Of a stretch of DNA of 64,000 nt, positions 33,947-45,284 are shown piece after piece (position 1 is the first letter of the stretch; each line of letters begins with the position of its first letter). The notes below the pieces were generated by a model that made no database searches, was not told the origin of the DNA, and saw only the letters and a program-made list of their open reading frames with translations. This DNA is from Casuarina equisetifolia. Its lineage: Eukaryota; Streptophyta; Magnoliopsida; Fagales; Casuarinaceae. Where the stretch lies: NCBI GenBank assembly GCA_028551475.1, contig CM052362.1, forward strand, positions 1,620,166 through 1,684,165. The letters are read 5' to 3'. The translations under genes and the position numbers were made by a program.

Positions 33947-36900
33947 ATACTCAAGGGACCGATGACGTGCGTGCGGACCTCTATCGAGCTGCTACTGAAG
34001 GTAATTGGCAGGATGCAAAGTCTATAATGATGCAACATCAATATGAAACTCGAGATCCTGTCACAGATTTAGGTGATACCATTCTCCATATGGCAATAGC
34101 AGCAGAGCAAACAGAGTTCGCTAAAAAACTTTTGAGCCAGATGGAATCGGACGATTTGGGGACTAAAAACGTGTATGAATGCACTGCCTTACATGCGGCT
34201 GCTGCATCTGGCATGCTGGAAATTGCTCAAATAATGGTGGGCAAGAATAAAGAATTGCTAGAGATGAGGAGTCTAGCGGGACATCTACCTCTAGACGATG
34301 CTCTTTTTACTGGAAACAGAACCTTGGCATTCTACCTGCTCTACGAGACTCTTCAACGCCTTGAACTCTGGTCAGACGAAAGGCAATGCACTAGCCTCTT
34401 CTTCAATGCTATCTCCGGTGATTTGTACGGTATATCCTATTTCTCAATAATATTGAGTTATGGCTATTAATTTACAATTCTATTACTATTAGTTGATGTC
34501 CTCTTACATGTTAAATATCCAACCATCAAATTAGGAATCCTTTTCAAAGTAACTTTTTAGATACACGATTTCAGGCTTTGCCTTGGGTGGCAATTGTCTT
34601 GTTTGCATAATGATGGCATTCTTTACTTTCGTTTTTTCTCTTTTTTTTTGTAACGCACCTTATCAGTTAGGTGCTCTGATAGCGTAGCTAAACCTTCTAC
34701 ATGGTGAGAAGGAAGAAATCCTAAGTTTAACACGATCAATTTATGTTTTGTTTTATGATAGATATAGCATTGAAAATTCTGCTAAACAATCGAAAAGTGG
34801 CACTTAAAAAAAATAAGGAAGAGAAGATAGCATTGGAATTGTTGGCCAAAAAAACTTCCTGGATTGGCGCCGAAACTCATCTATCAGCTTGCGAGAAGTC
34901 CCTAAACTCATGTAAGTTTGCCTTCAATGAAGCTTTCATTATCTGCAGTGCGACATTTCGCAAGTACTTATTTGTATGATATTATTGATATTTCCATGGT
35001 CATTTTATGCAAATCACTTTGAAATGAGAATTTAGTCTTAATCCCACAAAATCTTTACATTTACCTGTAAAAATTTGTCAACTATTTGTAGACGAACATT
35101 TTCTATACGAGATGCCTCATTATGTTATGAAACTTGTAACTATTTACTTTATAGACACACAAGGTTATTTATATTTTTTTTCATTTATTTATCTGTAATG
35201 CAAGGTTTCTTTTCCTTTTCATTAAAATCAAAAGTCAGTATTTTGTATGTAACTGCTTTCTAGTTCTTTTATTTATTTATTTAAGAAAAGTTAATGGAGG
35301 CTAGTCATAAAATCAATTGGACATATAATTCCAATAAAGTCGTAGTTTTGAATTTGTTAGTCTATGTGAGATGTGATGTTTTAACTGTTGTATTGATAAC
35401 TTTTCAAGTCATATCATGTTTGCCCAACTTGGATAGTACCAAGTTCATTAAAAAGTCATGGTAAGTGTATTGGAGTTTACTTTCTGGATAAGTAATAGAA
35501 TTTGATAAAAAAAAAATTGGAGTAAATGTTAATATATCTATTACCCTAATTACAATCAACTCGGGACTTCGAAAAATGAGATCGTACATAAAGAGATATA
35601 GTTGGTTATTTGACTATAGAAATTTGTTATTTGTTGAGTATAATGATCAAGTCAATTCGTGGAATGGCATCTAGTATGATATAAAGATATAATAGACTAA
35701 AGTACAAAGGTAAAACGTATCAAAGAAAGTCCGATTTAGGACATAAAACAACCTAAACTTTCAATATTATTATTTTTTGTTATGACCCTCATTTATATAA
35801 TATACAAAGCAATTATCTTTCTTTATTGCTAAATGTAGGGTCCAATGAGACTTGCAGCAATGAGATTTGCAGTAATGAGATTTGCAGCAAATCTCTAATC
35901 AAAAGATCAGCCCGTCAATTAGTTCATGAGCTTTGGAAGGAGGCTCGAGCATTGCCCTTAGATAAATTCTATAAGCTACTACGTGACGAGCATCCATCTT
36001 TGCTCATTGATGCCGCTAAATCAGGAAATGTTGAATTTTTATCCATACTTGAGCATCATTATCCTGACATAACAAATTTAGCCATCAAATTGCCTGACGG
36101 GGGAGAAGGAACTATATTTCATATTGCTGTATCATATCGGCAAGAAAGTGTATTCAATATGATACATGATGATGTTGTGAGGAAGAAAACAATTCGAGAT
36201 TGGGTTCTTGAAGGCAACAACAACCTATTGCATTTAACTGCATCTTTGCCCCCTAAAAATCGACTAAATACTGTATTTGGAGAAGCACTTCAAATGCAAC
36301 GAGAGTTATTGTGGTTTAAGGTATGTGTCGTTACACTTCCAACCTTATTTCTTCTAGTTCCTTGTATATTGCTTAAACCTTATTTTTTAATTTACACTTT
36401 GGGTGTTATAGGAGATTGAAAAGCTTGTGCCACCTTCATATGTGAAATCCAAGAATTTAGCTGAGAAAACGCCTCAAGATGTATTTATGGAAACACATGA
36501 AAATCTTCGAAATAAGGGTGTGGAATGGATGAAAAGTACAGCGAAAAGTTGCATGCTTGTGGCAACATTGATTGGCACTGTGGTTTTTGCTGCAATCTTT
36601 ACAGTACCAGGTGGATTCAATCAAAAAGACGGTACTCCTATTTTCCTAGAAGAGTCGTGGTTTTCAACATTCTTCATATCAAATATAATCGCATTGTTGT
36701 CATCTTCGACCTCGTTATTTACTTTCTTGTCCATTATGACATCTCGGTATAAGGATGATGATTTTCTCAAATCATTACCTAGAAAGTTGGTGTTTGGACT
36801 TAGTACACTTTTCATCTCTATAGCAGGAATGATACTCGCCTTTAGTGCAGCATGCTTTTTGGCATATAAAAGCAAGGACATGCGGATTCCAATTGTTGCA

Positions 36901-37152
36901 ATTATTATTGCTGGTCTGCCAATTATTCTATTTTTAGTGCTACATTGTAATTTATGGTTTGAGATACTCTGCACAACATATGGGTCCAAATTTCTTTTTC
37001 AACCATCTAAGAGTCGGTTTCGTAAAAGAAGTAAGATGCCAAATCCAATGACTGAGCCAGAGAAAAAGAAGGTGAAGGAAGAAATATGTTTGAGGCAACT
37101 GAGTTCGAGCACTTCCTCCTTGGGGAAGAGGCGGCATGCTATTCTAGAGTAG
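33510..37152 (+). CDS. Ankyrin-repeat membrane protein with PGG domain (ACD6/ITN1-like class)
   Basis: Proposed coding exons are 33510-33618, 33723-33842, 33947-34429, 34762-34911, 35839-36320 and 36412-37152. All have GT-AG borders and compatible phases, giving 694 residues. Exon 3 holds the ankyrin repeats: DLYRAATEGNWQDAKSIM, GDTILHMAIAAEQTEFAKKL and TALHAAAASGMLEIAQIMVG. Exon 4 continues with DIALKILL..ALELLAKK, and exon 5 with FHIAVSYRQ and NNLLHLTASL. Exon 6 begins PPSYVKSKNLAEKTPQDVF, then the PGG domain (GVEWMKSTAKSCMLVATLIG, PGG at about 514-516) with four membrane spans near 496-513, 533-557, 574-599 and 607-627. A Lys/Arg-rich tail follows. Plant relatives sit in the plasma or endoplasmic membrane and act in stress and immune signalling; that role is inferred from the family. 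The start is uncertain: the true first exon may be at 32721. Exon 5 opens with three SNE(T/I)C pentapeptides. Confidence 0.85.
35841..35885 (+). repeat. 15-bp microrepeat coding for SNE(T/I)C x3
   Basis: Three head-to-tail 15-bp units (TCCAATGAGACTTGC and two close copies) begin the fifth coding exon, followed by a partial fourth (AGCAAATC). They add Cys at a five-residue spacing in the linker between the ankyrin part and the rest. Confidence 0.9.
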
Positions 37153-37977
37153 AGGTTCAATCATGGCGAAAAATCGTGAGATAGGCTCTGATGAGCAACT
37201 TGGGGACTGCCGTGGCCACTCAGTTGCTCGGGCTCTCTACATCCAGAGTAACGGGATTGCTCTACATTTGCATAAAGAAGGAAAAGATTAAAAAAAAAAA
37301 AAGCTTTATGTTTTTACTTTTGTTTATGAGTGCAACTTAATATGTAGACATTTTGCATGTTTCTAAGGGTTAAGATTATATTCTGTCTATTGTATTTATT
37401 TAAAATATGGTTATTATACTTAGCCTTGTTAGTATTAATAAAACATGTCATAATACTAACAGTATTTTATTAAAAAAGAAAAAGAAAGGAATATGTTAAG
37501 ACTTTTAATTGTTGATCATTTGTAAGCTGATACTTTTATCAAGTAAACAATAGTTAGTCTTATTTGATTTTCATCTTTTGTAAGCTAATAGTCTTGTCAA
37601 GCTTTTACACTTGTGATGTGAATACTTTGTTGTTTATTGTACGACTTTTGGTATTTTCTTCTATTTATTGAGTTGATGTGTAATATATTATCTCATAAAG
37701 TTGTAATTCCTCTAGACTACAGCTTCATTCATAATGAAGGAATAACTCAATCATCGAGCGTTTCAAATCACTTGAAGGCAATTGTGGACATTTTTTTTCT
37801 TTTTTCTTTTTTTTTCTTCTTAAGAAAAAGGTGAGTAATAATAATGAGTAATCAAAGAATGTGATCATCATCTCTAACCAAACGTGTATTACAGCTACAA
37901 TTTTCTCACTGATGTCAACTCTTCACCAAAGAAGGAAAAGATTAAGTGTGTAGGATCCTCCATCAATCCCAACCAAT
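37153..37977. other. 3' flank of the ankyrin gene
   Basis: AT-rich DNA with a recurring phrase (tcatttgtaagctgata.ttttatcaag at about 37515 and tcttttgtaagctaatagtcttgtcaag at about 37573), a small local duplication. No ORF was recognised. Confidence 0.4.
37437..37442 (+). terminator. Candidate polyadenylation signal of the ankyrin-PGG gene
   Basis: AATAAA lies 285 bp after the stop codon in T-rich DNA; plant 3' ends usually carry such a near-upstream element 10-40 bp before cleavage. Other weaker candidates exist nearby, so the call is tentative. Confidence 0.4.
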
Positions 37978-37982
37978 CATTT

Positions 37983-38356
37983 ATTAGGGCTAGGCTTTTG
38001 GAAAACCTAAGATAAGATAAAACTTTTATATAAGATTATATACAATTTTTAGATAGGTTTAGTTTGAGTTAAAGTAAGATTTTCAATATGCTTAAATAAG
38101 GTATTCTCAATCTTCAAAAGAGACAAATCATTAGAGAATTCATTATTTTATCCTAGTAGTTCCATAGCCTTAACCTTAGTATTCTTATTGTTTTCATAAG
38201 AGTAGTTTAACATTAGCCTCATAATTTTGTATTCAATCTATTACTATTACTTTTTTAGAAATGGATTTTAGATTATTGGCAATAAATTAAGTATTATTCC
38301 ATTTGAGATTTCTTGTGTTCATTGATTGTGGGGTTGTGAGGACTCTAATCCTAACA
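37983..38356 (+). repeat. 5' LTR of chromovirus-like gypsy element
   Basis: It begins ATTAGGGCTAGGCTTTTGG (the other LTR begins TGCTAGGATTGGGCTTTTAG) and ends GAGGACTCTAATCCTAACA. It aligns with the split 3' LTR (53427-53467 plus 61207-61571), which ends GAGGACTCTTATCCTAACA. The five bases before it, CATTT, equal the five after the 3' LTR end at 61571. That suggests both LTRs belong to one insertion, although the first two LTR bases are damaged. Confidence 0.75.
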
Positions 38357-38357
38357 A

Positions 38358-38369
38358 TGGTATTGGAGT
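38358..38369 (+). other. Gypsy primer-binding site
   Basis: TGGTATTGGAGT begins two bases after the LTR end and resembles TGGTATCAGAGC, complementary to initiator tRNA-Met, as used by chromovirus-type gypsy elements. The leader continues to the LINE insertion at 38414 and resumes at 41796. Confidence 0.7.
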
Positions 38370-38401
38370 AGCAATTTAGTGATCGTAGGTGGGGCAAAAA
38401 C

Positions 38402-38413
38402 AAGGGCGTAACA
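38402..38413 (+). repeat. Target-site duplication (left) of the LINE
   Basis: AAGGGCGTAACA is repeated exactly at 41784-41795, after the A-rich tail. It marks the LINE insertion point inside the leader of the gypsy element. Confidence 0.92.
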
Positions 38414-41400
38414 ATTAGAGCATAAAGTTAAAGAAGAAAATGCTAGTTTTGTTCTGAAGAATATGTTTGCTGAATGGAATTACTCTCACAATTATTTGCA
38501 TTCTAGTGTGGGAAGAATATGGATTTTATGGAAATCGTCTGAACGACAACTTTCAATCCAAGGTACTTCATCTCAAGTCATACACTGCTGCATCAATAAG
38601 ATAGGTTTACCTCATTTCTTCTTATCTGCTATTTATGCTAGCAACTTGGAATCTGAACATAGGGAGTTATGGGCAAATATTGAGTCTTTCTCTTATCAAA
38701 ATATTGGAAACATTCCATGGCTATTGGTAGGTGATTTCAATGAAATTCGACATGTAGATGAATGTATTGGGCCAAATGTTAAATGGACAAAGGGCATGGA
38801 GGATTTAAATGATATGATTAGGAAACAAGGATTGTTGGAACCCTCCTTTATGGGTTCTATTTTCACTTGGTCGAACAAAAGTTCATCTCAGAATCTTAAA
38901 GCAAGCAAGATTGATAGAGTTTTACTAAACATGGAAGGGATTTTTAAATTTGATAAACTTTCGATTGAGTTTTTGCCTCCCTTGTTATCGGATCATTCTC
39001 TTTCCTTGGTTAAGTTAGATACCATTCACAAAAGGAAAAAAGCTCATTTCAGATTCTTTAATTTTTGGACAACTAGTCCAGATTTTATGGAAACTGTTAA
39101 TCATGTTTGGCAGCAAGAACTCAGTGGTACTAAAATGTTCAAAGTTGTGAAGAAGTTAAAGGCATTAAAGTTACCCCTTAGGAAGCTAAATTTTACTCAA
39201 TTTGGTGATTTGCATCAGAAGGTAAAGGTGGCGAGAGAACAATTACAGCAAGTTCAACTCAATTTACAACTTGACCCCTTTGATACAGATATGCGTACTG
39301 AGAAAAGAATGAAAATGGAAAAATTAATTGCACTGAGTAAACATGAAGAAATTCTTTTAAAACAAAAATCGAGGAATCTTTGGCTGAAAGAGGGGGATAA
39401 TAATAGTAGAATGTTCTTCTCATCTTTGATGCGTAGAAGAGCTCATAATAGAATCTCTCACCTAGTACTAGAAGATGGATCTACTATTTATGATGATAAT
39501 GCCTTGCAGAAAGCTATCACTACATATTATCATAATGTACTTGGAAGTTCTCGTGCAACTAATCTTTTCATTGGAAGGTATTCTTCCTTATTCCATGAGA
39601 ATGTGAATGAAGTGTTGAATTTACCTGCTTTTGAACGCTCTGATGTGAAGAAAGTTTTTTGGGGTTTTCATAATTTCAAAGCTCCTGGTCCTGATGGATA
39701 CAATAGTCTATTTTACAAGAAAGCTTGGTCAATTATCGGTCATAACATAGAAGATACAGTGCTAGATTTTTTCTCATCCAAGAAATTACTGAAAGCTATC
39801 AATGCTACTTTGTTATGCTTAGTACCTAAAACCCCTAACCTAAGTTGCATGAAAGATTTTCGGCCCATTACCTGCTGCAATGTGTTATATAAAGTGATCT
39901 CAAAACTACTTGTTGAGAGGATAAGTCTTATTCTCCCCGAAGTGATTAGCCAAAACCAAACTACTTTTATCAGGGGTCGCCAAATCTCTGAAAATATTAT
40001 GCTTTGTCAAGAATTGCTTCATAACTATCATAAAGGAGATAAAGGAAAGCGTGTTGCCATTAAGATTGATCTTATGAAAGCTTATGACATGGTTAAATGG
40101 GATGTTATATTAGGGGTTCTCCAAGCTATTCATACTCCTCAAACTTTAATTGATTTGATTAGCCAATGCATCACTACTACTAGATTCTCTATGAATTTCA
40201 ATGGTGAGCGTGTAGGTTATTTTGAGGGCACTAATGGATTAAGGCAGGGAGATCCTTTATCCCCTTATTTGTTTGTGCTTCTCATGGAGATCCTTAATAG
40301 GATAATTATTGAGAAAGTTTCTACCTCTACTTTCAAATATCATTGGAAATGCAAGGAAGAGAAAATCACTCACCTTTGTTTTGCAGATGATTTATTTTTA
40401 TTTGCACATAGGGATGTTAATTCAGTATTATGTCTCACTGAAGCTTTGGAGGAATTTGCAACACTCACAGGTTTGCAATATAATCCTAGCAAAAGTCAGA
40501 TATTTTTTTCAGGGATCACTGAACAAGGAAAACTTTTGATACTAGATCATACCCCCTTCTCCGAAGGAAGACTCCCTATTAGATACCTTGGTGTTCCTCT
40601 TATTACAAGAAGGCTTACCTACACGAATTGCAAAGTTTTGACAGAGAAAATCATGGCAAGAATTGATGGATGGGGAATGAAACATCTAAGCTATGCAGGA
40701 AGACTACAATTAGCTAAATCAGTTCTCACTTTTATTTGTACCTTTTGGATGCAAATATTCCTTCTCCCAAAACAAACCATTTATGAGATTGAGAACAAGA
40801 TAAGGCACTTTCTCTGGGCAGGCCACTCAAAAGATCATAAAACTCATAAGGTTGCTTGGCAAGTTGTTTGTTCACCAAAAAAGGAAGGAGGTCTTGGACT
40901 ACTAAACCTTAAAGTATGGAATAAAGTCTTGTTGGGGCGATCTCTTTGGAGTCTCATAAATTGCCCTAATTCATCCTTATGGAGTAAGTGGATTCATAGT
41001 ACAAAATGCAGGGGAAATTCAATTACGGATCTTAACATCAAAGAAAATATGGCATGGAGTTGGAAAGGTCTTCTAAAGTTAAGACAAACTTTAACCTCTA
41101 CATTATCCAAACCTTCTTATTGTTGTAAGGAAACGTACAAGGAATTACGTCAAGTGAGTTTTGAGGTTGAATGGTATAATTTGATATGGTTAAGAGGAAT
41201 CAGCAAACATAACTTCATTGGTTGGCTCATATGTAGAGACAAACTACCTACAGCAGTAGTGGTTTCTCGCTGGCTCCCCTCAATTGATCTATATTATAAT
41301 TTTTGTGGCTCTCAATATGAAGATAGATCACACTTGTTCTTTCAATGCATTTGGACTAACCAGGTTTGGAGAACTATTCTAGCTCAACAAGGTATTTGTA

Positions 41401-41783
41401 AGGTCATCTACGATTGAGAATCTAAATTGCAATGGATGATTAAAACAACTAAGGGAAAGAATTTAGCCGCAAAGCTTCTCCAGCTTTCTTTCTTAGCTTG
41501 TCTTTATTGTATATGGTTAGAATGAAATCGTAGACGTTTTCAGAATAAGTCTATTGATATTCCAATGTTATTAGCTAAAATCAGGAGAGTAGTCCATGGA
41601 AGAGCTTCTTTATTTAGAAACATGAAACTCTCTCAAGTTAATGTTTTGTTGAGTCATAGTTGGAGAATTCCAAATTCTATCTTCTCCTAGATGATTTGTA
41701 ATGCTGGGGTATGCCCCTAAGCTTATGTATTTCTTTATTCTTCAATGAATCAACTCATATATTCATAAAAAAAAATTAAAAAA
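38414..41783 (+). mobile_element. L1-like LINE, 5'-truncated, with 12-bp TSD and A-rich tail
   Basis: The element is bounded by the exact duplication AAGGGCGTAACA. It starts inside the endonuclease gene, so ORF1 and the first endonuclease motifs are missing, as is typical when target-primed reverse transcription stops early. It ends ACTCATATATTCAT followed by an A-rich tail with one TT interruption. A second, older copy of the same family is at 21980-30754. Confidence 0.93.
38463..41417 (+). CDS. LINE ORF2: endonuclease / reverse transcriptase / zf-RVT, N-terminally truncated
   Basis: This is an open 984-codon frame. The apurinic-type endonuclease keeps its later motifs: GDFNEI (90-95), FTWSNK (134-139), KIDRVLLN (149-156) and SDHS (176-179, catalytic Asp-His). 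The reverse transcriptase shows FKAPGPDGYNSLF, LVPKTPNLSCMKDFRPI, IKIDLMKAYDMVKWD, GLRQGDPLSPYLF and the catalytic FADD (640-643), followed by YLGVPL. A C-terminal domain ends with RDKLPTAVVVSRWLPS and HLFFQCIWTNQVW, the zf-RVT type. TGA at 41415 cuts the usual end: the same frame continues with LQWMIKTTKGKN, then another TGA just before NRRRF where relatives have Arg. So this copy has nearly intact catalytic domains, two late nonsense changes and no ORF1. The ATG used here is only the first in the truncated frame. Confidence 0.92.
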   Translation: MFAEWNYSHNYLHSSVGRIWILWKSSERQLSIQGTSSQVIHCCINKIGLPHFFLSAIYASNLESEHRELWANIESFSYQNIGNIPWLLVGDFNEIRHVDECIGPNVKWTKGMEDLNDMIRKQGLLEPSFMGSIFTWSNKSSSQNLKASKIDRVLLNMEGIFKFDKLSIEFLPPLLSDHSLSLVKLDTIHKRKKAHFRFFNFWTTSPDFMETVNHVWQQELSGTKMFKVVKKLKALKLPLRKLNFTQFGDLHQKVKVAREQLQQVQLNLQLDPFDTDMRTEKRMKMEKLIALSKHEEILLKQKSRNLWLKEGDNNSRMFFSSLMRRRAHNRISHLVLEDGSTIYDDNALQKAITTYYHNVLGSSRATNLFIGRYSSLFHENVNEVLNLPAFERSDVKKVFWGFHNFKAPGPDGYNSLFYKKAWSIIGHNIEDTVLDFFSSKKLLKAINATLLCLVPKTPNLSCMKDFRPITCCNVLYKVISKLLVERISLILPEVISQNQTTFIRGRQISENIMLCQELLHNYHKGDKGKRVAIKIDLMKAYDMVKWDVILGVLQAIHTPQTLIDLISQCITTTRFSMNFNGERVGYFEGTNGLRQGDPLSPYLFVLLMEILNRIIIEKVSTSTFKYHWKCKEEKITHLCFADDLFLFAHRDVNSVLCLTEALEEFATLTGLQYNPSKSQIFFSGITEQGKLLILDHTPFSEGRLPIRYLGVPLITRRLTYTNCKVLTEKIMARIDGWGMKHLSYAGRLQLAKSVLTFICTFWMQIFLLPKQTIYEIENKIRHFLWAGHSKDHKTHKVAWQVVCSPKKEGGLGLLNLKVWNKVLLGRSLWSLINCPNSSLWSKWIHSTKCRGNSITDLNIKENMAWSWKGLLKLRQTLTSTLSKPSYCCKETYKELRQVSFEVEWYNLIWLRGISKHNFIGWLICRDKLPTAVVVSRWLPSIDLYYNFCGSQYEDRSHLFFQCIWTNQVWRTILAQQGICKVIYD

Positions 41784-41795
41784 AAGGGCGTAACA
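41784..41795 (+). repeat. Target-site duplication (right) of the LINE
   Basis: AAGGGCGTAACA, identical to 38402-38413. The gypsy leader continues directly after it with TGGGTAGAAGC. Confidence 0.92.
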
Positions 41796-42240
41796 TGGGT
41801 AGAAGCAAAGGTGGACGCACCAGCAACAACAGATGGCATGATGCCCACCTTGTAGAACAATTCCAGCCCCTATCAAAGTCTACTTCCACAGAACTCAAAA
41901 CTATGTGCACCACTTAAGAAGAAGTCAAAACTATGTGTGCAACCCAAGATGAAATTTTAAGGATGTTACAAACGTTACAAATGGCTAGGGAAGCCCGTGC
42001 CAACTACATACCACCGCCATTGCTATTGGCGCCATCAACCAAAGATGCCGTCATTCTTGTTTATGCATAGATGACCTCTGTGGCACCCGCTGGCATGCTC
42101 GTGGGCTCTATTTTGTAGCCATTGGGCACCAATCCGACCTAGGTGCTGATGCCATCTCCCGCACGTATCTAGCGCATGCCCGATGGAAACCACGGATTTG
42201 CCACTACAGAAACTGGTCAATGAATTCTCTTGAATAAGAG
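41795..42240 (+). pseudogene. Gypsy gag start, degenerate
   Basis: Joining the sequence across the LINE puts an ATG directly after the leader (the A is the last base of the LINE target duplication). The frame starts MGRSKGGRTSNNRWHDAH and soon shows in-frame stops, then EILRMLQTLQMAREARANY and P-rich segments. The position after LTR and primer-binding site, and a basic Gly/Arg start, fit a chromovirus-type gag. No CCHC knuckle is reached before the sequence becomes unrecognisable near 42240. Confidence 0.5.
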
Positions 42241-43859
42241 TAACTTTACCCTAACTCTTAGCCCTTTTGTGTAAAGCCTATGCATCTCCTCTTTTATTTT
42301 TGAGAAATCTTATCTTATTTTTAATTTCTATAATTTTTATTTCAACTCTATCTTGTCTGTGGATGGATTACTACAGAACTAATGAGAAACAAGGGGAAAA
42401 CAAATACTTGGACAACAATGTCAAGTCAACGTCTAGAAACCATTTTGTATTGCTTCTTGACAAAACCACAAGTGTCTGTAAGATAATATTCTCATAGTTT
42501 TATTCTTATTTTGTTTATAAGTTCAAATATAGTTTTATTTGTAAAACCCTAATACTTTAGGTTTCATTCGAATTTGGGAGTTTCATATCACTGCCGCAAT
42601 TCGGATTGTGTTGATGTATTTTCTACATATTTAAGACTTGTATTATGTGTATTAGTTGTTTTGTTTCAATTAATTGCAATAATACTTGTAATCTCAGGAT
42701 TGCTAAGTGATTGTAAATCCTTGCAACTTGATTATGAATAGGAAAAGACAACGTTTAGTAATTTATAAAGTCTATAAATTGTAATAAATTTTTGTAAGAA
42801 TTTTGAAAATTTTCAAGTGTAGTGTTTGAGCCTAAATGAAAATGTTGTAACTAAATAATTTTTATTTTTGTGTGGTGATATATAATATTTGACCTTTTAC
42901 AAAAAAAAAAAAAAAGGTATAGTAATTTATTGATTGAGTAGCTTCTAATTTACTTAAGTTGAGGGATGATAGTCGGCCTACATGCAATTAGTATCAAAAC
43001 CTTGCTAGACTCATTTGTATAAGGGAACCCAAGTCGTATAATATAAATAATGGAATATCCAAAAAATAAAAATTGAAAAAAAAAAAGAACACCTAATTCA
43101 CCCTCTTTATTAAGTGACTCAGGATCTAATATTCTAAACTTGAATAGAAAAAGGTGTATTAAAGTTATTCCTTATATCTTAATATAGAATCATCCTTATA
43201 TATTTGATATACTCTATTTTCTTTAACATCTGATTTTTAAATAAGAATTAAAATTTTGCAACAAAAAGCACTCCACTGCAATATTTTCTTTGATAAGCAT
43301 ATGGCAATCCAGATACTTATGAGCATGACCTAGAGAAACTCTTTATAATAGAAAAAATGTTTAGTGGTTGTCTTTACAAGAGGGAAAAAGTTTCTTCCTT
43401 TAAATTGTGAGACATCTATTTATTCATGAACTAGGTTTCAATGAAAATTGTTTCTCCACTTGGGATTAGGGGCTACGTTGAAATTCAATGTGTCACATAT
43501 TGTAATGTATTTACTTATAGTATCTTTTATACGTGAATGTATTCCTTATTTCCATGGGATGTGTTTTCTTACACTTACGCAAATGGATATGTTAAAAGTC
43601 AGATGTATAGTCCCTAATTTTTTCCATATTGTTTATACTTTATTTTGAAATCTTTTATATAAGCAAGAGGAAAATCCTTCATTTTGAAGTCAACTTTTAA
43701 CGGAGATGGAGCATGAATTAATACCGATAACAATAGAAAGCTAAGTTGAACTTTTGACTGCTTTGGTCCTTCATGGCCCACTTGTGAAAGTAAACATTTT
43801 AATGAAATGTCATTTTATTATTTGGGGGGCTTTGTTACGGTTAATACTTCCCACATAAT
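42241..43859. other. Unassigned AT-rich DNA
   Basis: No motif, LTR end or credible ORF was found. A-runs occur at 42899-42915 and about 43073-43086. A 76-codon plus frame at 42267 starts with a hydrophobic stretch but has no support from motif or context. Confidence 0.3.
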
Positions 43860-44735
43860 ATGGACATTCCCTTTGTAAGGCCCTTACCTCGTTCTCCTTT
43901 TGTCTCCTCAAAGCCGCAGCCCTGGATCTTGTATTTGGACCTTCGGACAGACCCTTCCTTCGGAGGAAGTCTGCGCTGCCTGTTAGTATGCGGAATTGTT
44001 AATGAGAGAAAGAAGACTGCACTCTCTCGGGCTCGTTCCTCAGGAACCCAAGCCGTTGACTACCTGAGTAGGTAGACCACCAGCTACCTGAAAAGGCAGA
44101 TTCTAGAATTCTCTTCTCCAGACTCGACACCCCCTTCTCTCCCCAGTTTCCCCATACAAAATACTCTTTTCCCCGGGCCTATACCCTAACCCAATATCTT
44201 GGGTTTTACATCACAAAAGCCCAATATTCTCTTACATTAATACAACCGCCCTTTTCCTTATACTAGGCCCCCCTTCGCAATTACAATTTACTTACAAAAA
44301 CTAGTTGACTACTCAAAATACAAATACTTTCTTTACAACCCATAACACCCTTCTTGAGAGACTGTTACAATTTATTTGTCCTTGCAAATGCTCCGGTGAG
44401 CATCAAACTCTGGAGCTGCCGTCCAATACTTTTTCCTACAGAATTTGCACTTTCGACGTCTCACTTGTGAAGTTTTCTTCTGCGGTGGTGGTTGATTGAT
44501 TATTTTCTTCTTCTTGAGGAACGGTAGGTTAGATACTCTCAGGTCCATCAGAAAAGAATGATCAGAAAACAGGAAAAATATAGCAATATAATGAAGTTAT
44601 TGCTGGAACGATTTAATTATTGAAGCTTTGCAGGAGTCCCAATGCTAGAGGGAATCAACCCGACAAGAACTGAAAGATTTCCAAGTGACGTCCACATCCT
44701 TTCTTGTCAAAAATGGGAAAATAACTTTTTAGTAG
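43860..44735. other. G+C-richer unassigned segment
   Basis: The block 43860-44170 is clearly richer in G+C than its surroundings and has the look of a retrotransposon LTR or leader, but neither a partner copy nor a primer-binding site was found. The remainder is AT-rich and has no recognised feature. Confidence 0.3.
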
Positions 44736-44739
44736 ATAT

Positions 44740-44924
44740 TGTTGAGAAAATAGATGCAACATTCTATTGTAGAGTGTGCTATGGACCTTCGAACAATAGA
44801 ATGTAGTTGTTCTAAGTTCCTTGTATATTTACCTTTAATAATGGTTTTGTTTGTTTCTTGTAATGTTGAACATAAATGATAATACAAGATTCATTCTTTC
44901 CAATCCATCATGTTCTTCTAATCA
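44740..44924 (+). repeat. Short LTR of an RE1-like copia element
   Basis: It begins TGTTGAGAAAATAGATGC and ends just before TGGTATCAC (44925-44933), a copia-type primer-binding site. At about 185 bp it suits the short LTRs of this lineage. It contains a perfect 12-bp inverted repeat (44759-44770 and 44793-44804). The class is supported by the gag fragment that follows. Confidence 0.6.
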
Positions 44925-45284
44925 TGGTATCACAAACCAAGTTCAATCTTGTTTCTTGACCTGTTATACCGACCATTTTCATTCACTTCCACACCATTAT
45001 TTCTCCTTCTTTGAAACCAGTTATCACCCATTTCGATTTGTTTTGGTTGACTACCGTTTCCTCCCTAGTATTTGAATCTCTTCTCTAAATCAAGCACCAT
45101 CCTTTCCCGTGCTCATTTTTAGCTGCCAACTTTTTCTCCCTCTAAGATCTCTTTGAGGCATTTTAGCGAACAAGTTGTAGGCGTCCCTGTTTTTGTTCCT
45201 TTTTTGCTTTGTTTCTTCACAAGCATTTTGTCAAAGACCTTACACGCCTTTTTCCCCACATTGCTTCTTAGTTGATTCATACCA

